Origin: an uncultured Kordiimonas sp.
Lineage (GTDB): Bacteria > Pseudomonadota > Alphaproteobacteria > Sphingomonadales > Kordiimonadaceae
Length of the DNA: 64,000 nucleotides
Direction of reading: 5' to 3'
NCBI GenBank assembly: GCA_947503575.1
Contig: CANNDZ010000001.1
Coordinates: forward strand, 1,054,001-1,118,000
Shown here: one piece after another, positions 8,895 through 17,116 of the stretch
Layout: each line of letters begins with the position of its first letter
How positions within the stretch are numbered: the first letter of the stretch is position 1
The notes under the pieces: generated by a model
What the model was told of the DNA's origin: nothing
What the model saw: the letters and a program-made list of their open reading frames with translations, nothing else
Database searches by the model: none
Made by a program: the position numbers and the translations under genes

Positions 8895-9311
8895 ATGCGG
8901 CTGATGGGGTACATCGAAAGCAGCTCCAGCGGGTCCGAACGGGTCACCTACAAGGCCAAGTTTCATTGGCTCTACACAGTAGCCATGCTGCTTTATCTCA
9001 TCCTCCTCGGGTGGCTTCTGATTGGTGTCTATATTTTCCTAAAAATGCTGATCACCAAGCTGACCACTGAGATTGGTGTCACCACCAATCGGCTGGTTTA
9101 TAAGACAGGGTGGATTTCTCGGAAAACCGAGGAGATTACGCTGGGACGTATCGAGGAGATGAATCTTGAGCAGTCGATCCTCGGGCGGATTCTTGGGTAT
9201 GGCAAGTTGCGTATCAATGGCACGGGCGGCAGTTTCATCCTGACCCCCACGATTGACGACCCTTTGGAACTCAGGAAAGCAATTGGTGAGGCGAAGGGGA
9301 GCTGGCATTGA
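8895..9311 (+). CDS. Membrane-anchored bacterial PH-domain protein
   Basis: This 138-residue protein has a hydrophobic hairpin at about residues 25-60 (LYTVAMLLYLILLGWLLIGV) followed by a bacterial pleckstrin-homology domain (about 62-135; VTTNRLVYKTGWISRKTEEI ... EMNLEQSILGRILGYGKLRI). Proteins of this type sit in the inner membrane and are of unknown biochemical role. Starts at 8895 or 8904 are both possible; a weak AAAGGG precedes the first. It stands alone between the recombinase module and polysaccharide gene debris. Confidence 0.75.
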   Translation: MRLMGYIESSSSGSERVTYKAKFHWLYTVAMLLYLILLGWLLIGVYIFLKMLITKLTTEIGVTTNRLVYKTGWISRKTEEITLGRIEEMNLEQSILGRILGYGKLRINGTGGSFILTPTIDDPLELRKAIGEAKGSWH

Positions 9312-9559
9312 TGGACTAGTCGGCCGCAACTTGTAGGGCGTAGTATGGTTTTTTGTGGCAAAGGAATTAAAGGGCCAATTTCATATTCTGAGTTACTTTC
9401 TTACTCTTTTCTCTACAGGTGTAGTGACATTTTGCGATATCAGCGATTTTTGCCCACTTCACTTCGGAGTTTTCCTATGGATCACTATTTTTGATTCTGC
9501 CGTCCAAGAAATCTAGCGCGCAATAGATCCTTTTTTCCGGTACTACAGGAACTTTGAGT

Positions 9560-9910
9560 TTACCTTTTGTCATAGATTGAATTTACAGAACAGCAGAGTT
9601 CAAATAAAATACTTAACATTTTATTGGCTAGGATTTCCCTTTCAAATGCTCGCGCCAATTTTACTCCACCTGCTTTAAAGTTTGCCATAAGCGCTTCATT
9701 ATTTCTCATTTTAAGTATTGCATCAATGAATGCCTCTTCATTCTCTGGTTCAAAATGTAAGCCGGCATTATATTTTTCAACAATTTCTCGAGCCTGTCCA
9801 TCAACTCCCAATAGAATCGGTTTTTGCATCGCAGCTGCCTCAAATATTTTTGACGGAATTACCGTTTTAAACGTTTCCGATTTACGCAGAGGCACAAGAA
9901 CAGCATCCAT
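9560..9910 (-). pseudogene. C-terminal fragment of a GT4-family glycosyltransferase
   Basis: A 116-codon minus-strand frame encodes the last part of a GT-B fold, family-4 glycosyltransferase: VIPSKIFEAAAMQKPILLGVDG is the nucleotide-sugar binding motif with the EX7E-type loop, followed by YNAGLHFEPENEEAF. About two thirds of a normal enzyme (the N-terminal domain) is missing. The break at about 9911-9922 joins directly to the truncated ParB copy on the opposite strand, so this is a recombination scar. Whole relatives make lipopolysaccharide or capsule linkages. Confidence 0.7.
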
Positions 9911-9920
9911 GATGCTCAGG

Positions 9921-10520
9921 TATACCTACAATCACAGAATAAATCGTCTCTCAACGGTTCAAGAGCACTATATGATCAGAAGAGCTATCGATCGAGGCGT
10001 GAGCAAAGAACGGTTGGCAAAAGCGTTCGATGTCAATTTAAGTTCAATCAATCGCCGGGTCAGTCTTTTAGATGGCATCTGCCCCAAGGCTGTTGAACTG
10101 TTGAAGGACAGGCAGTTTACGCCTGGACTATCTAGGTTTTTGAGAAAAATGAAAGCAGCTCGCCAGGTTGAGGCCGTTGAACTCATGATTGCGGGGGACA
10201 GCTTTACTGAGTCGCATGCGAGCGCCTTGCTGAAGGCGACAAAGCCCGAACAAAGGTCCGACTTTGCTCCCAAGAATACTACGAAACAACAAGTTCCTAT
10301 CGAGCGGATAGTGAAACTTGAAAAGGAAATGGACAAGGTTCAAGCACAATATCAGTCAGCGGAAGAGAGCTATGGTAGTGACTTGCTGCAGCTCACTGCT
10401 GCACGTGGCTACCTGCGGAAGTTGCTGCAAAATGAAAATGTTATGCAGTTTATGGTCGAGCATGAAGCAGAAACTCTGTCTCAGCTAAACCTGGTTCTAG
10501 AAAATGAAAATCCGACTTAG
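9921..10520 (+). pseudogene. 5'-truncated ParB/RepB-like gene (copy B)
   Basis: The sequence from the YTYNHR codons onward repeats codons about 125-326 of the ParB gene at 1018-1998, nearly unchanged at protein level but with many synonymous base changes. Identical stretches include VELLKDRQFTPGLSRFLRKM and the C-terminal coiled region. The N-terminal ParB nuclease domain is missing. The frame remains open upstream to 9624 only because it runs antisense through the glycosyltransferase fragment; that part is not real protein. Intact codons and silent divergence suggest the segment was under selection until a fairly recent break. Confidence 0.75.
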
Positions 10521-10686
10521 ACTATGGAGCAACGCCTAACGTTACTCATCCAGATTGAATTCAAACATTGAAATATCATGCAAAATAATGATTGCTGCGA
10601 ACTTGGATGATTGACTTTTTTTACATAGTTTGGGGGACTCTCCTTAAACCAGTTATTGAGTTTCGTGACAAAACCAAAGAACAGGA

Positions 10687-10995
10687 TTGCTATTGACGCC
10701 ATTTCTGCCTGAAGACCAATATTTTAGAGGTTTTTGCAAAGAAGAGCTGTTGATTGAAGTCGCTACCTCCTGTGCTCGACAGACTTATAATTTTGACAAG
10801 TATGGTGCTTCGGCTTCTATTGCAAAGATTTTGAAGCTAGGCATGGAGGCCTACCAAGAAATCCGGGACTGTAAGCTTAATCCGAATTTCTTTGAGCATG
10901 CCATCGGCATTAGTCATATGCACTTTTATAGTGGTTTACTGTGTTCGATTTCAATGAAAACAAAAGAGTTGAGCTATAAGTTGGTGCCGGTATGA
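10687..10995 (+). CDS. Hypothetical protein, 102 aa
   Basis: A 102-residue frame starting at TTG 10687, between the ParB fragment and the epimerase. No family is recognised. It contains three cysteines and a GFCKEELLIEVATS segment, and has no signal peptide. It lies 35 bases upstream of the epimerase on the same strand and could be the remnant of a longer polysaccharide gene. The upstream 10521-10686 shows nothing else. Confidence 0.35.
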   Translation: MLLTPFLPEDQYFRGFCKEELLIEVATSCARQTYNFDKYGASASIAKILKLGMEAYQEIRDCKLNPNFFEHAIGISHMHFYSGLLCSISMKTKELSYKLVPV

Positions 10996-11030
10996 GTACT
11001 GTACTTTTAAAGAAATGAAGGGTTATTGGC

Positions 11031-11996
11031 TTGAAAACAACACTCGTATGTGGCGCAGGCGGATTTATCGGGGCCCATTTGGTAAAACGTCTAAAGCAAG
11101 AAAATTTCTGGGTTCGCGGAGTAGATTTGAAGTTCCCGGAGTTTTCCTCCACTGAGGCTGATGATTTTGTGATTGCCGATTTGCGAGACCCGAGCATGTG
11201 TCGTGCCGTTATCGACCATCGATTCGATGAAGTCTATCAGCTTGCAGCCGATATGGGTGGCGCTGGGTATATTTTTACCGGCGAAAATGACGCTGCCATT
11301 ATGCACAATTCTGCAACCATCAACCTCAATATATTGGATATCTGCCATCAACGGAGCATCCAGCGTATTTTCTATAGTTCGAGTGCTTGCATATACCCGG
11401 AATACAACCAACTCGACCCAAGCAATCCGAACTGCGCAGAAGATAGCGCCTATCCTGCCGCACCGGACAGCGAGTATGGCTGGGAAAAGCTCTTCTCCGA
11501 GCGCCTTTTCTTAGCCTATAACCGCAACTATAACTTAGCAAACCGGGTGGCCCGCTACCACAATATTTTCGGACCTGAAGGCACCTGGACTGGCGGTAAG
11601 GAAAAAGCGCCTGCAGCTATCTGTCGCAAAGTTGCCGAGGTTAAGTCCGGCGACTCCATTGAGATTTGGGGTGACGGGACACAGACCCGATCATTCCTAT
11701 TTGTCAACGAGTGCCTGGAAGGCTCGACCCGCCTCTTGCGCTCAGAATTTGAAGGTCCAGTTAATATCGGGTCAGATGAGATGGTTTCGATTAATCAACT
11801 CGTGGACCTTGTGGCCGAAATTGCTGGCAAGACAATTGTCAAGAACCATGTTCCTGGTCCGCGTGGGGTGCGCGGTCGAAACTCCGATAACCGGCTTATT
11901 AGAGAGAAACTCGGCTGGCGACCGTCTAAATCGCTGCTCTCCGGTCTTGAAAAGACTTACGAATGGATCGAACAACGCGTAACGGCAAACCGTTAG
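11031..11996 (+). CDS. GDP-mannose 3,5-epimerase-like NAD-dependent sugar epimerase
   Basis: This 321-residue extended short-chain dehydrogenase/epimerase has an NAD-binding GAGGFIGAH at residues 8-16, SSSACIYPE, the catalytic YGWEK tyrosine-lysine pair near residue 150, and C-terminal RNSDNRLI. The run FGPEGTWTGGKEKAPAAICR and the following DGTQTRSFLFVNEC closely follow plant GDP-mannose 3,5-epimerase, which converts GDP-D-mannose to GDP-L-galactose/gulose. In a bacterium the product would feed a surface polysaccharide, consistent with WecA and O-antigen ligase neighbours. It starts at TTG 11031 with GAAGGG upstream. A fragment of a paralogue lies at 13673-13777. Confidence 0.8.
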   Translation: MKTTLVCGAGGFIGAHLVKRLKQENFWVRGVDLKFPEFSSTEADDFVIADLRDPSMCRAVIDHRFDEVYQLAADMGGAGYIFTGENDAAIMHNSATINLNILDICHQRSIQRIFYSSSACIYPEYNQLDPSNPNCAEDSAYPAAPDSEYGWEKLFSERLFLAYNRNYNLANRVARYHNIFGPEGTWTGGKEKAPAAICRKVAEVKSGDSIEIWGDGTQTRSFLFVNECLEGSTRLLRSEFEGPVNIGSDEMVSINQLVDLVAEIAGKTIVKNHVPGPRGVRGRNSDNRLIREKLGWRPSKSLLSGLEKTYEWIEQRVTANR

Positions 11997-12190
11997 TCTC
12001 ATTTGGTGCACATTACTCTGCCTTTCTTAGTTCTGCCTTCTTTGCTGCTTGCATCGTTTGGTTTTGATATTCATGTGTCCAAATGTGGGAGGCTGTCGAT
12101 GAAAGCACGCTAATTAAACTATAAAATAGTAGTGAGCACGTTACTTTAGCTGGCGACCCACTCTTCAGATGATTCCAATTTCACTGGCAC

Positions 12191-12424
12191 TCAAATTTCT
12201 ATGGCGTAATACGTCCCCATTAAAACAACTGAAGGCGCCCTCAGGCGGCTCGCCACGCAAATTGAAAGACATATTTCGCACGCGATATTGTTAGCAACCT
12301 TGAGGACAGTTTCGTCCGTGACCCTTTGCACCGATGCTATAAGATCTATCTCCCATTGAGTCAAAACGTACTCTGGCTGCCAGGCGGTGCCATCCAAAAG
12401 CGCCCCAAGCTTTTCGTTAACCAT
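12191..12424 (-). CDS. Hypothetical minus-strand frame downstream of WecA copy B
   Basis: A 77-codon frame (ATG 12424), open upstream without a stop as far as the end of the WecA gene. The translated upstream part (DRFFYLNIFCVGYC) also looks protein-like, so this may be the tail of a larger truncated protein. No family is recognised. The surrounding stretch 11997-12190 holds nothing I can name. Confidence 0.2.
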   Translation of the reverse strand: MVNEKLGALLDGTAWQPEYVLTQWEIDLIASVQRVTDETVLKVANNIACEICLSICVASRLRAPSVVLMGTYYAIEI

Positions 12425-12524
12425 TGTGAGCCCTTTGCAGTAACCGACACAAAATATGTTGAGATAGAAAAAGCGATCTTCTCTGATGTCGATCAGGTGA
12501 TCCGAACAATCTTCTTTTGCTCGC

Positions 12525-13553
12525 CTATTCAGCAGGCTCGGGGGCTAGGCGACGCTGTGCGTACTTTGCAGTCGTCACAAGAATTGCGGCTTCTGCAAAG
12601 AAGAATATATATGTTGCTGTATCGCTGGTGAGTGAAATAGCGCCAAAAACACCAACATTGATCATGTAAAAAAGGAGCGTTCGCTTTGGTCCGGAAATGC
12701 CGATCAGTAAGTGGTGCAAATGGTCACGGCCCGCATAAAATGGGTTTTCTTTTTTAGTGCGCCGTTTGATCACGACCCGCAAGCAATCAAGTGTAGGAAT
12801 TGCAAGCCAGAGGAAAATGGTGTCAGCATAAATTGTGATATTGGCCCCAACATTATAAGTCAGGATCGCTACCGATCCAACCAAAATGCCAAGTGCGTAT
12901 GCTCCACCATCACCCAGAAAAAATTCCCCTTTCATGTTGTAAACAAACATGATCCCGAGCGCCGAAGCGAGAAACAGGCAAATCGCCTGCCGGTGTGGAT
13001 TGGTGGCCACAATCGCCATCAAGATCACCAAGATAAGGCTAATGCCGATGACGCCACCATTGAAACCATCCATCATATTGAAGGAAATTACGAGTGTCAT
13101 CAGGCACAAAACCGTGAAGGCACCCCCAATCCAGGGGCCCAGTTCCGTTGTGTAGCCAAAAGACCACATTAGCCCATCCAATCGAAGTTCCGGTACCCAA
13201 AGCACCAGAATGGCTGAAATTCCTCCGATGAGGGTCAACCGAACCTGCCAATTCAAGCCCAGGCGATCATCGATCAGACCCAGAATACCAACCAAAATGG
13301 TGCATACCGCTATGCCTACCATTCTTGAACTGGCTTGAAATAGAACATGGTTCAGCAAGATAAATATAGCTAGCGCACCAACCATCAATGCTCCCACGAG
13401 CGGCGTGGGCAGTTTGTGTTTTTTGTGTGCTTCTTTCGCAGGGTCGTCCATAACACCTAGAAGCTCACCAAGATAGCGAGCGTTCAGTGCAATAAGCAGT
13501 ACCGACATGATACCCAGATAGGCGATAATCAAACTCATGACAGTATACCCCAA
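12525..13553 (-). CDS. WecA/MraY-family sugar-1-phosphate transferase (copy B)
   Basis: This 342-residue polytopic membrane enzyme is the same length as copy A at 2082-3110 and very similar to it: both have DDRL, NMMDGFNGGVIG, FLGDGGAYALG and DHLHHLL. Differences cluster in hydrophobic segments and at the extreme C-terminus. It would transfer a sugar-1-phosphate to undecaprenyl phosphate at the cytoplasmic membrane. Neighbouring O-antigen ligase and epimerase genes support a role in surface polysaccharide. Two full-length copies in one locus are unusual; they may differ in donor sugar, or one may be redundant. Confidence 0.88.
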   Translation of the reverse strand: MGYTVMSLIIAYLGIMSVLLIALNARYLGELLGVMDDPAKEAHKKHKLPTPLVGALMVGALAIFILLNHVLFQASSRMVGIAVCTILVGILGLIDDRLGLNWQVRLTLIGGISAILVLWVPELRLDGLMWSFGYTTELGPWIGGAFTVLCLMTLVISFNMMDGFNGGVIGISLILVILMAIVATNPHRQAICLFLASALGIMFVYNMKGEFFLGDGGAYALGILVGSVAILTYNVGANITIYADTIFLWLAIPTLDCLRVVIKRRTKKENPFYAGRDHLHHLLIGISGPKRTLLFYMINVGVFGAISLTSDTATYIFFFAEAAILVTTAKYAQRRLAPEPAE

Positions 13554-13672
13554 ATGTTAAATGCGCGTGATAGACAACATAATGTCGCCCGTAACTCGAC
13601 TCGTCAGTTATACGTTGATACTATAGTTTGAAGCAAATTCTGCAGATGCAATCGACAGCGGCTAACTTCTTG

Positions 13673-13777
13673 TTACGTCAGCACCTCTGAACCAAAACCT
13701 TCCTTTTTTAAACTATTTACTATGCGGCCACCAATAAATCCGCCTGCTCCACACACTAAAGCTGTTTTCGCTATAAA
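13673..13777 (-). pseudogene. N-terminal fragment of a second sugar epimerase
   Basis: Read on the minus strand, the stretch encodes KTALVCGAGGFIGGRIVNSL and stops soon after at TAA 13673-13675. This matches the NAD-binding N-terminus of the epimerase at 11031 (KTTLVCGAGGFIGAH). No start codon is in place, and the next 290 codons are missing. It is therefore a relic of a paralogue just upstream of WecA copy B, showing that the epimerase was also duplicated or moved. The rest of 13554-13995 shows nothing clear. Confidence 0.6.
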
Positions 13778-13995
13778 CCTTTATGTGGTCTCGGTTCATA
13801 ATTATGAACCGTAAATTTGTCCCTTCTAATCTATATGATCCTTTACAGAAAACAGAGATAGATAACCAGTTGTCCAAAAATGTAGCAAATATTGAAACAA
13901 GAATTGAATGAAAACCGCCGCTCATTAACACTAAACTATCTTGCTATTCTGTATGATTGTGAAAAACTGTTCGGCAGTATCTGAAGGGATGACCC

Positions 13996-15342
13996 ATGCG
14001 GACCATTATCTATGGATTGTTAGCTTTTGCGCCGCTTCCCTTTGCGAGCGCACGACCGACATGGCAATGGCTTTGGGTTGTGGTGGTTGGCGCACTAGTG
14101 CTGCTCTATCTTCTCAAAAACTGGAAACATACACCCCACAGAGTTCCCAAAAGCTTATCGCTGGCGTTTTGGATGGGCGGTTTGTTTGTTGCTTGGGGTT
14201 TTGCACAAGCTTCATCGCTGTTTGGTGGGGACCTCGGCGTATCAGTCGAAGCAGTTGATCAACTAATTGTGGATCTTGGGTCAATTTCCGTCGCTCCTCA
14301 TAAAACTATATCCAATGCCACGTTTTTCCTATCGCACGGTGCTTTTTTTTGGCTTGTGTTTGTTTACTGTGATCGCCGCATAAAGTCTGTACAGCTGATA
14401 CGTTTTTGCGGAATTGTTGTCGCGATATATGCGATTTACGGCTTTATCATTTTTGTCTCAGGTAATGAAACGATCTTATGGTACGAAAAATGGGCTAGCT
14501 TTGGTTCCTTAACTAGTACTTTTGTTAACCGTAATAGTTTTGCAGCCTTTGCTGGACTTGGTCTGCAATGCTTGATCGCCTACGCTTATTACTGGTCACA
14601 GGATGAGTTGACGGAGGGTCGCTCGGGCCGAGAGCTATACCGCCATGTTATTGAAACAGGGATTAACAAGGCGTGGTGGTTGCCATTGGGGATCGTACTG
14701 ACGGCCATAGCAATACTATTGACCAATTCGCGTGGCGGATTTGGTTCCGTTGCCGTCGCTGTTTTACTGTTAATACTATTGAGCCCCCATAGCTATCAAA
14801 GGACTGGCAATATTGTTCGCCGTTTTTTCGGCTTTGCAACCATTCTAGCCTTAGGTGTGGGATTGTTTGAACTCAGCGGCGAAATACTTGCAACACGCTT
14901 GCAGGTGGATGCAACTTTTGACCAGAGATTTAAAGTATACCCCCTAATTGTTGAAGCGATAATAGACCGCCCACTCACAGGTTTTGGTTTAGGCACATTT
15001 GATGACATATTTCGAATATATAGGGACGAAAATGTAACAATTTATTTCGACCGTGCACACAATGACTATTTAGAGCTTGCAGTGACAGCGGGAATCCCGG
15101 CAACAACTATACTAATTTTGGCATTTTTTATTTTTGTGGCCTTTCTATTTACTAGACTGGGAGTTGGTGCTCAATATCGTGCTCTCATAGCGCTAGGTAT
15201 CACGTCCAGTGTTCAGTTAGGTTTGCATTCTTTTGTAGATTTTTCGCTTCAAATGCCCGCTATTTCCTATATGTGGTGTGCGATTTTGGCGGCATCTTTA
15301 GCCATTGCTCGTCGCAGCGAACGGGCCAGAGCCAACTTGTAG
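13996..15342 (+). CDS. O-antigen ligase/polymerase family membrane protein
   Basis: This 448-residue protein has about ten to twelve hydrophobic segments and a long periplasmic loop containing the Wzy_C signature around TGFGLGTFDDIF and DRAHNDYLELAVTAGIPAT (about residues 328-365). The RxxxxP-like and HNDYLE motifs are typical of the RfaL/Wzy ligase-polymerase superfamily. That superfamily joins or polymerises undecaprenyl-linked glycans in the periplasm. The start codon ATG 13996 has GAAGGGATG nearby. It fits the WecA and epimerase genes as the export-side step. Confidence 0.85.
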   Translation: MRTIIYGLLAFAPLPFASARPTWQWLWVVVVGALVLLYLLKNWKHTPHRVPKSLSLAFWMGGLFVAWGFAQASSLFGGDLGVSVEAVDQLIVDLGSISVAPHKTISNATFFLSHGAFFWLVFVYCDRRIKSVQLIRFCGIVVAIYAIYGFIIFVSGNETILWYEKWASFGSLTSTFVNRNSFAAFAGLGLQCLIAYAYYWSQDELTEGRSGRELYRHVIETGINKAWWLPLGIVLTAIAILLTNSRGGFGSVAVAVLLLILLSPHSYQRTGNIVRRFFGFATILALGVGLFELSGEILATRLQVDATFDQRFKVYPLIVEAIIDRPLTGFGLGTFDDIFRIYRDENVTIYFDRAHNDYLELAVTAGIPATTILILAFFIFVAFLFTRLGVGAQYRALIALGITSSVQLGLHSFVDFSLQMPAISYMWCAILAASLAIARRSERARANL

Positions 15343-15511
15343 CAAGTTGTGTAAAATTTTGAGAAATTATTAGGCTGTCAAGCAAATCGCTATTCTTCGT
15401 CTGGTCTTCCCTGATTGAGTTAAATTATTCCCTGTTATTTTCTCGAGTTACGGGAGAAAACGGCAGTTTCCTCTAGTACAGCAAGCAACTAATCGCGATA
15501 ATCAATAATGT
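15343..15511 (+). other. Gene-free spacer with TTCCCTG-type repeats
   Basis: No gene is visible between the ligase stop and the 72-bp repeat. The spacer contains TTCCCTGTTA and further TTTTC/GAGAAAA runs. Similar TTCCCTG motifs recur inside the adjacent 72-bp repeat, so the area may be the outer part of an old attachment region. Confidence 0.3.
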
Positions 15512-15583
15512 TTCCCAGTATTTTCCCTGTTTAACAGCGAAAAATATGGAGACTGGTTTGTAGCGGACTGTGCCCACCGCCAT
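15512..15583 (+). repeat. 72-bp direct repeat, left copy
   Basis: A 72-base segment starting TTCCCAGTATTTTCCCTG and ending CCCACCGCCAT recurs at 63064-63135 in the same orientation with about four mismatches. Here it lies just upstream of the integrase remnant. Two directly repeated copies 47.5 kb apart, one beside an integrase gene relic, look like attL/attR of a large composite island. Confidence 0.75.
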
Positions 15584-15666
15584 CACCTTATAAAGCTTTG
15601 TTTCGGAAGATTTTTCTGTATTTTCAGAGGCTTATATTTCTATCTGCTACACATTTGTGCTACACA

Positions 15667-15888
15667 ATGGGTATGCAAGATATGCCAAAAGTCACCTATT
15701 TGGATCGCCCGAAAAGCGTGGTGGTGTTTATTATCTTCGGATGCGGGTGCCGAAGGAAGTATCCGCACATTATCACACCAAGACGGAATTCTTTGAAAGC
15801 CTGGGGACAAAAGACTTTTAGGAAGCTAAAGACAGGTTGGCCGCTCGTCTGTGTGAATTGCGGCTGGAATTCCAGCAGGTAAAAGCAC
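15667..15888 (+). pseudogene. Remnant of a tyrosine-recombinase (phage integrase) N-terminus
   Basis: After MPKVTYLDRPKS the reading frame must shift to continue as GGVYYLRMRVPKEVSAHY, then TEFFESLGTKDF, an in-frame TAG, and EAKDRLAARLCELRLEFQQ. This pattern (VYYxRxRVPKxV ... SLGTKDxxEA) is the N-terminal SAM-like/DUF6538-type region of alphaproteobacterial integrases. The catalytic domain is absent: the sequence breaks at about 15890-15906 into a truncated methylase gene on the other strand. It carries a frameshift, a stop and a deletion, so it is inactive. Confidence 0.7.
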
Positions 15889-15906
15889 TTTCCGCACCAG
15901 ATAATG

Positions 15907-16104
15907 GATCGGATTGGTCCAGCCAAATGCCTCAATTGACGCGGCGATCTGGCGCATTTGTCGTTCAGAATGCGTACGGGCATTGCTGGCATGAGGTTTG
16001 AGGGAATTGGTGGGTTTTGGGCTGACTTTTTGAGCCCAGATAGGCGGTGTAGCAGGGGTATTAGGTGTCATTGGAAACGCCTCCTTCAGGTGTGTGTTTT
16101 GCAA
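15907..16104 (-). pseudogene. Truncated ParB-domain protein/DNA methylase N-terminus
   Basis: The minus-strand frame encodes SLKPHASNARTHSERQMRQI followed by AASIEAFGWTNPI, the standard opening of ParB-domain DNA methyltransferases. After TNPI (position 15907) the frame enters the antisense of the integrase relic and is meaningless. More than 350 codons are missing. A full-length relative is the gene at 6979-8313. The N-terminal 30 residues are proline-rich. Confidence 0.65.
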
Positions 16105-16148
16105 CAGTCACATGACGAAGGGGCTCTAAAAATCGGATAGTTGGTACC

Positions 16149-16721
16149 TTATAAATTTCCCGAGGTTTCTTCTTTGAAACGCCTCACAGCGCCAGGCAAA
16201 TTGCTGGTGATCATGGTGGATAAAATGGGGGCGAGTGAAGCGTCGGTGAGCCAGCTGTTGATCATCTTAGTGACTTCTTCAGCGAATTTCCCTGCATGCG
16301 ATAGAGGTATACCGGTGTGGTCTCCGTCCTGCATATCAGAATGGGTCGGGGTCAGCCCAGTGGTATCGCAATATATGTTTAGCAGTTCATACAGTAGAAG
16401 TCCTAGGTTGGGTTTTTCCTTTGGTCCTCCTGACTTTTTTAAAGCGTTGATATAGGGTGGTAGGCTCTCTTTGATGAGCGCTCGACCTTTAGCGAGTATG
16501 GCAAGATCGGACGTTGTCGCCAGTTTTTGGAGAGCAAAGAAAATGGTTTTGCTATTGGTTAGCTTCAGCATCTCTCTGGCGCACTGCAGCGAGAGCGCAT
16601 CCATCAAATGAGTTTCCGCCGCATGGTTCAGGCGTTGAAGTTTGGCCTGAAAGCGATCTGCCTTCATAAGTCTTTCAAGAGCGTGGGTTATCTGGGCCCT
16701 GGTGGGGGCCATCCTCATCAA
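16149..16721 (-). CDS. Hypothetical protein, 190 aa
   Basis: A 190-residue, mostly helical, basic protein of no family I recognise. It starts MRMAPTRAQITHALERLMKA and includes a TGIPLSHAGKFAEEVTKM segment. It shares the strand with, and overlaps by 47 bases, the 76-residue gene upstream, and lies in front of the truncated methylase. Membership of a mobile-element operon is likely from context; no enzymatic motif is visible. Confidence 0.5.
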   Translation of the reverse strand: MMRMAPTRAQITHALERLMKADRFQAKLQRLNHAAETHLMDALSLQCAREMLKLTNSKTIFFALQKLATTSDLAILAKGRALIKESLPPYINALKKSGGPKEKPNLGLLLYELLNIYCDTTGLTPTHSDMQDGDHTGIPLSHAGKFAEEVTKMINSWLTDASLAPILSTMITSNLPGAVRRFKEETSGNL

Positions 16722-16905
16722 TCGCCCTCCGGTTCAGATATTGCTGGCACACATACTCCAAATTGGTGCCAAAATTATTAGGAGGTTTGGGTTGTTCGCT
16801 ATCGAGCCAAGACCAAAGGTGTTGAATTTCCTGGTGTGTTAGATGCATGCGTGGAAGCGTGTTTGGTATAATCTGCCCCCACAATGGATCGACTTTACGT
16901 GGCAT
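16675..16905 (-). CDS. Hypothetical protein, 76 aa
   Basis: A small soluble protein from ATG 16905 with GGAG about eleven bases upstream on the minus strand. The frame is open further up to a TTG at 16923. The sequence (MPRKVDPLWGQIIPNTLPRM, then EIQHLWSWLDSEQ) matches no family I know. It overlaps the following 190-residue gene, suggesting coupled translation. Probably a mobile-module gene. Confidence 0.45.
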   Translation of the reverse strand: MPRKVDPLWGQIIPNTLPRMHLTHQEIQHLWSWLDSEQPKPPNNFGTNLEYVCQQYLNRRAIDEDGPHQGPDNPRS

Positions 16906-17116
16906 ATGATTTTCGTCTCCCAAAAGGCCTAGTCGGGTACGGTATCAATAGCAGATATTGTAAGCTCAAGAGACGATTAATTTAAGACTGTTTTAAGAGA
17001 TGATACCCAATGATTTGATGGAGCTACAGGTGTCTTCGGCCAGTGCTCGTTGCCACGTTATCAACAGTGTTAGCTCGGGCGTCGCCAGTTATGGCCAAGC
17101 TAGCTATTTTCTGCAG

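Noticed and set aside
9624-9920. Apparent N-terminal 100 codons of a plus-strand ParB-like protein
   Set aside because: This part is the antisense of the glycosyltransferase fragment; only codons after 9921 match ParB.
12711-13172. 153-codon plus-strand frame inside WecA copy B
   Set aside because: It is antisense to the well-supported WecA gene and has no independent motif; the same shadow appears in copy A.
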